Assembly (NCBI GenBank): GCA_030151135.1
Contig: JASLEQ010000476.1
Span: 1 to 20,455, forward strand
Length of the DNA stretch: 20,455 nucleotides
Direction: 5' to 3'
Source of the DNA: Candidatus Sulfotelmatobacter sp.
GTDB lineage: Bacteria; Acidobacteriota; Terriglobia; Terriglobales; SbA1
Program-made: the position numbers and the translations under genes
Notes under the pieces: generated by a model
What the model saw: the letters and a program-made list of their open reading frames with translations, nothing else
What the model was told of the DNA's origin: nothing
Database searches by the model: none
Shown here: piece after piece, positions 19,086 to 20,455 of the stretch
How the letters are laid out: every line of letters starts with the position of its first letter
How positions within the stretch are numbered: position 1 is the first letter of the stretch

Positions 19086-20455
19086 TTAGATTGACTTGGC
19101 GTGCACCGCAGGCATGGCCGCAAGGGCGATCAAGTAGGCTGCCACCCCGCAGGTAAGGGTTACAGTCAGTCCGAACTGAATCGCGACCACCATAGCCAAT
19201 ACGGAGCCCAGGACGCTGGCAGCGGCATTCATGGCCCATGCCCATTCGACGGCGTTGCTGGTCGCTGCCTGCTCACGACCCGACGCGGCGTTGCGGGACA
19301 TGGCGAGCAACCTCAGTCCCGTGGGGAAGGGCATGCCCATGACGAAGCCGAGCGGGACCAGGAGGAGCGTGCTAATGAACAACCGGGCTTCGAAGCTCAT
19401 TCCGACCAACGCGGAGAGGCGCCCGGGCAGGAACACGACATATCCGGCGAGAAGAGCACAAATCACGGTCACCGGAATCCAGCCTTTTTGAGGACGCGCG
19501 AGCCAGCGGCGCGAAGTCAGGCTGCCCAGCCCGCTTGAAACCATCAGTAGAAAGATCACCACAGTGAGAGCGTACGTAGGATGACCAAGGAATAGCACGA
19601 AGCGCTGGATAAACGCGATCTCCACCAGAATGTACCCAAGTCCCACGGCGATGAAATAGATCAGCGGAAGAGGCGATTGCTGGGGTGTGCTCCCCTGCAG
19701 CACGAGAGGTAAGACCAGGAAGAGCATGACGGCAACAGCAGAGATCACCAGCACCAGCAGCAGTACCAGCACTCCGAGATTCACTTTCCAATCGATGCCG
19801 TGATGCAGACTCAATTCTCCCAAAACCTGACTGGCTTTAAGGGTAAAGAAGAAAAATGGAGCGTTGTCGCTCACCGGAGTTACGTTGTAGGCATAGTTGC
19901 GGGCGTAAGCGTAAGGGTCATTACTCCTGATGAGATCGGAAAAAGGATTCTGTGCGTGATCGGACGGCACATAAATCGGATCGAGATCAGAGTAGCGATC
20001 ACAATGTTGCTCGACCGCATTTTCCTCTTCATCGGTGAAAGGCGTTTTCTTGGCGAGCACAACCACCGGGATGCCATCTTCGTCGAGCGAGCCCAGCGAG
20101 GCGACGATGAAATGGCCGGCGGGGTTAGAGACTCCCATTTGATGCAAAGCTTCCATCGCAACGGCCACCACGCGCAGGGCCTCGCGCGGATGGCGAAACT
20201 CCCAGCGGGTGATGGCGATCATCCCATTGGGCTTCAGGTGTTCGAAATATTCGCGGAAGGCCTCGATGGTGTAGAGATTGTTCTCGCTTAGTGCGAATGC
20301 GCCGGCCGCGGTGGAGGCCCAGGTGTCGACCAATGTCATCTGTACGACGTCAAAACGTTCGGAGGTTGCCCGCAAATAGGAGCGACCATCGGTGACGTGG
20401 ATGTGGACGTCGGGACGGTCGTAGAGGTGCTGGGCATAATCGGCGTACCGGCCAC
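19086..20455 (-). CDS. Spermidine-synthase-like domain fused to multi-span membrane domain (5' end outside window)
   Basis: The frame is open to the window edge (about 456 residues seen); the TTG at 20373-20375 is internal, because upstream codons read YADYAQHLYDRPDVHIHVTDGRSYL, the SAM/dcSAM-binding strand of the spermidine synthase fold. Then follow FDVVQMTLVDTWAS, LSENNLYTIEAFREYFEHLKPNGMIAITRW and, after a variable region, VTPVSDNAPFFF. From about residue 200 (counted from the TTG) there are at least seven hydrophobic helices (NLGVLVLLLVLVISAVAVML, LPLIYFIAVGLGYILVEIAF, and so on) with VMGMPFPTGLRL. This fits a family of large membrane proteins with a SpeE-like domain between MFS-like helices. 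The aminopropyltransferase activity is unproven, since the polyamine-binding acidic residues cannot be confirmed in the missing part. Confidence 0.85.
   Translation of the reverse strand, partial: GRYADYAQHLYDRPDVHIHVTDGRSYLRATSERFDVVQMTLVDTWASTAAGAFALSENNLYTIEAFREYFEHLKPNGMIAITRWEFRHPREALRVVAVAMEALHQMGVSNPAGHFIVASLGSLDEDGIPVVVLAKKTPFTDEEENAVEQHCDRYSDLDPIYVPSDHAQNPFSDLIRSNDPYAYARNYAYNVTPVSDNAPFFFFTLKASQVLGELSLHHGIDWKVNLGVLVLLLVLVISAVAVMLFLVLPLVLQGSTPQQSPLPLIYFIAVGLGYILVEIAFIQRFVLFLGHPTYALTVVIFLLMVSSGLGSLTSRRWLARPQKGWIPVTVICALLAGYVVFLPGRLSALVGMSFEARLFISTLLLVPLGFVMGMPFPTGLRLLAMSRNAASGREQAATSNAVEWAWAMNAAASVLGSVLAMVVAIQFGLTVTLTCGVAAYLIALAAMPAVHAKSI

Overview
The window looks like chromosomal DNA from an Acidobacteriota bacterium of the Terriglobia/Koribacter type. 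This is inferred from gene content and order (prs, rplY/ctc, pth, rpsF, rpsR, rplI), the moderately high GC, the ECF sigma/anti-sigma/DUF4097/PDZ operon, and the multiheme cytochrome family. No rRNA, tRNA, CRISPR array or transposase is visible. The window starts inside prs and ends inside a spermidine-synthase-like membrane protein gene.

Region 1 (1-3740, + strand) is a nucleotide/translation cluster: the 3' end of prs, rplY, pth, rpsF, rpsR and rplI. Every spacer is filled with a short structured element. Three copies of one two-hairpin element (prs-rplY, rplY-pth, pth-rpsF) show compensatory base changes in both stems. A GGTCCGTGGCC direct-repeat block lies between rpsF and rpsR. A CTAG-rich 32-nt inverted repeat lies between rpsR and rplI and overlaps the rplI ribosome-binding site. 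rplY carries an in-frame amber codon (753-755) inside its 5S-rRNA-binding domain. After rplI come a GC hairpin, an extended -10 box and, only about 22 nt further on, a strong intrinsic terminator.

Region 2 (about 3741-8187, +) starts with a long non-coding leader. It then carries an apparent four-gene envelope regulon: ECF sigma factor, zinc-finger anti-sigma factor with a HEAT-repeat C-terminus, a secreted DUF4097 protein with a strict 18-residue TGGGSI repeat, and a secreted two-PDZ protein with a coiled-coil tail and no protease domain. A perfect 18-bp palindrome separates the sigma and anti-sigma genes.

Region 3 (8194-9950, - strand) holds a GAF-GAF-GGDEF diguanylate cyclase and a 58-residue membrane protein. 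Region 4 (10075-12810, +) is recG followed by a DinB-family gene.

Region 5 (12963-15709, +) is a two-gene electron-transfer unit with TGATG overlap. The first protein joins a class I cytochrome c domain to a predicted outer-membrane beta-barrel. The second is a secreted pentaheme cytochrome c. I regard this pair as the best candidate for a little-described system in the window, possibly an outer-membrane electron conduit. Region 6 (15783-17894, +) holds lipA and a TauE/SafE-DUF1634 transporter pair overlapping by ATGA. Region 7 (17895-20455, -) holds an orphan MlaD/MCE protein with five exact 34-residue repeats and the partial spermidine-synthase-like membrane protein.

All functional calls come from reading motifs and family resemblance; no database search was run.
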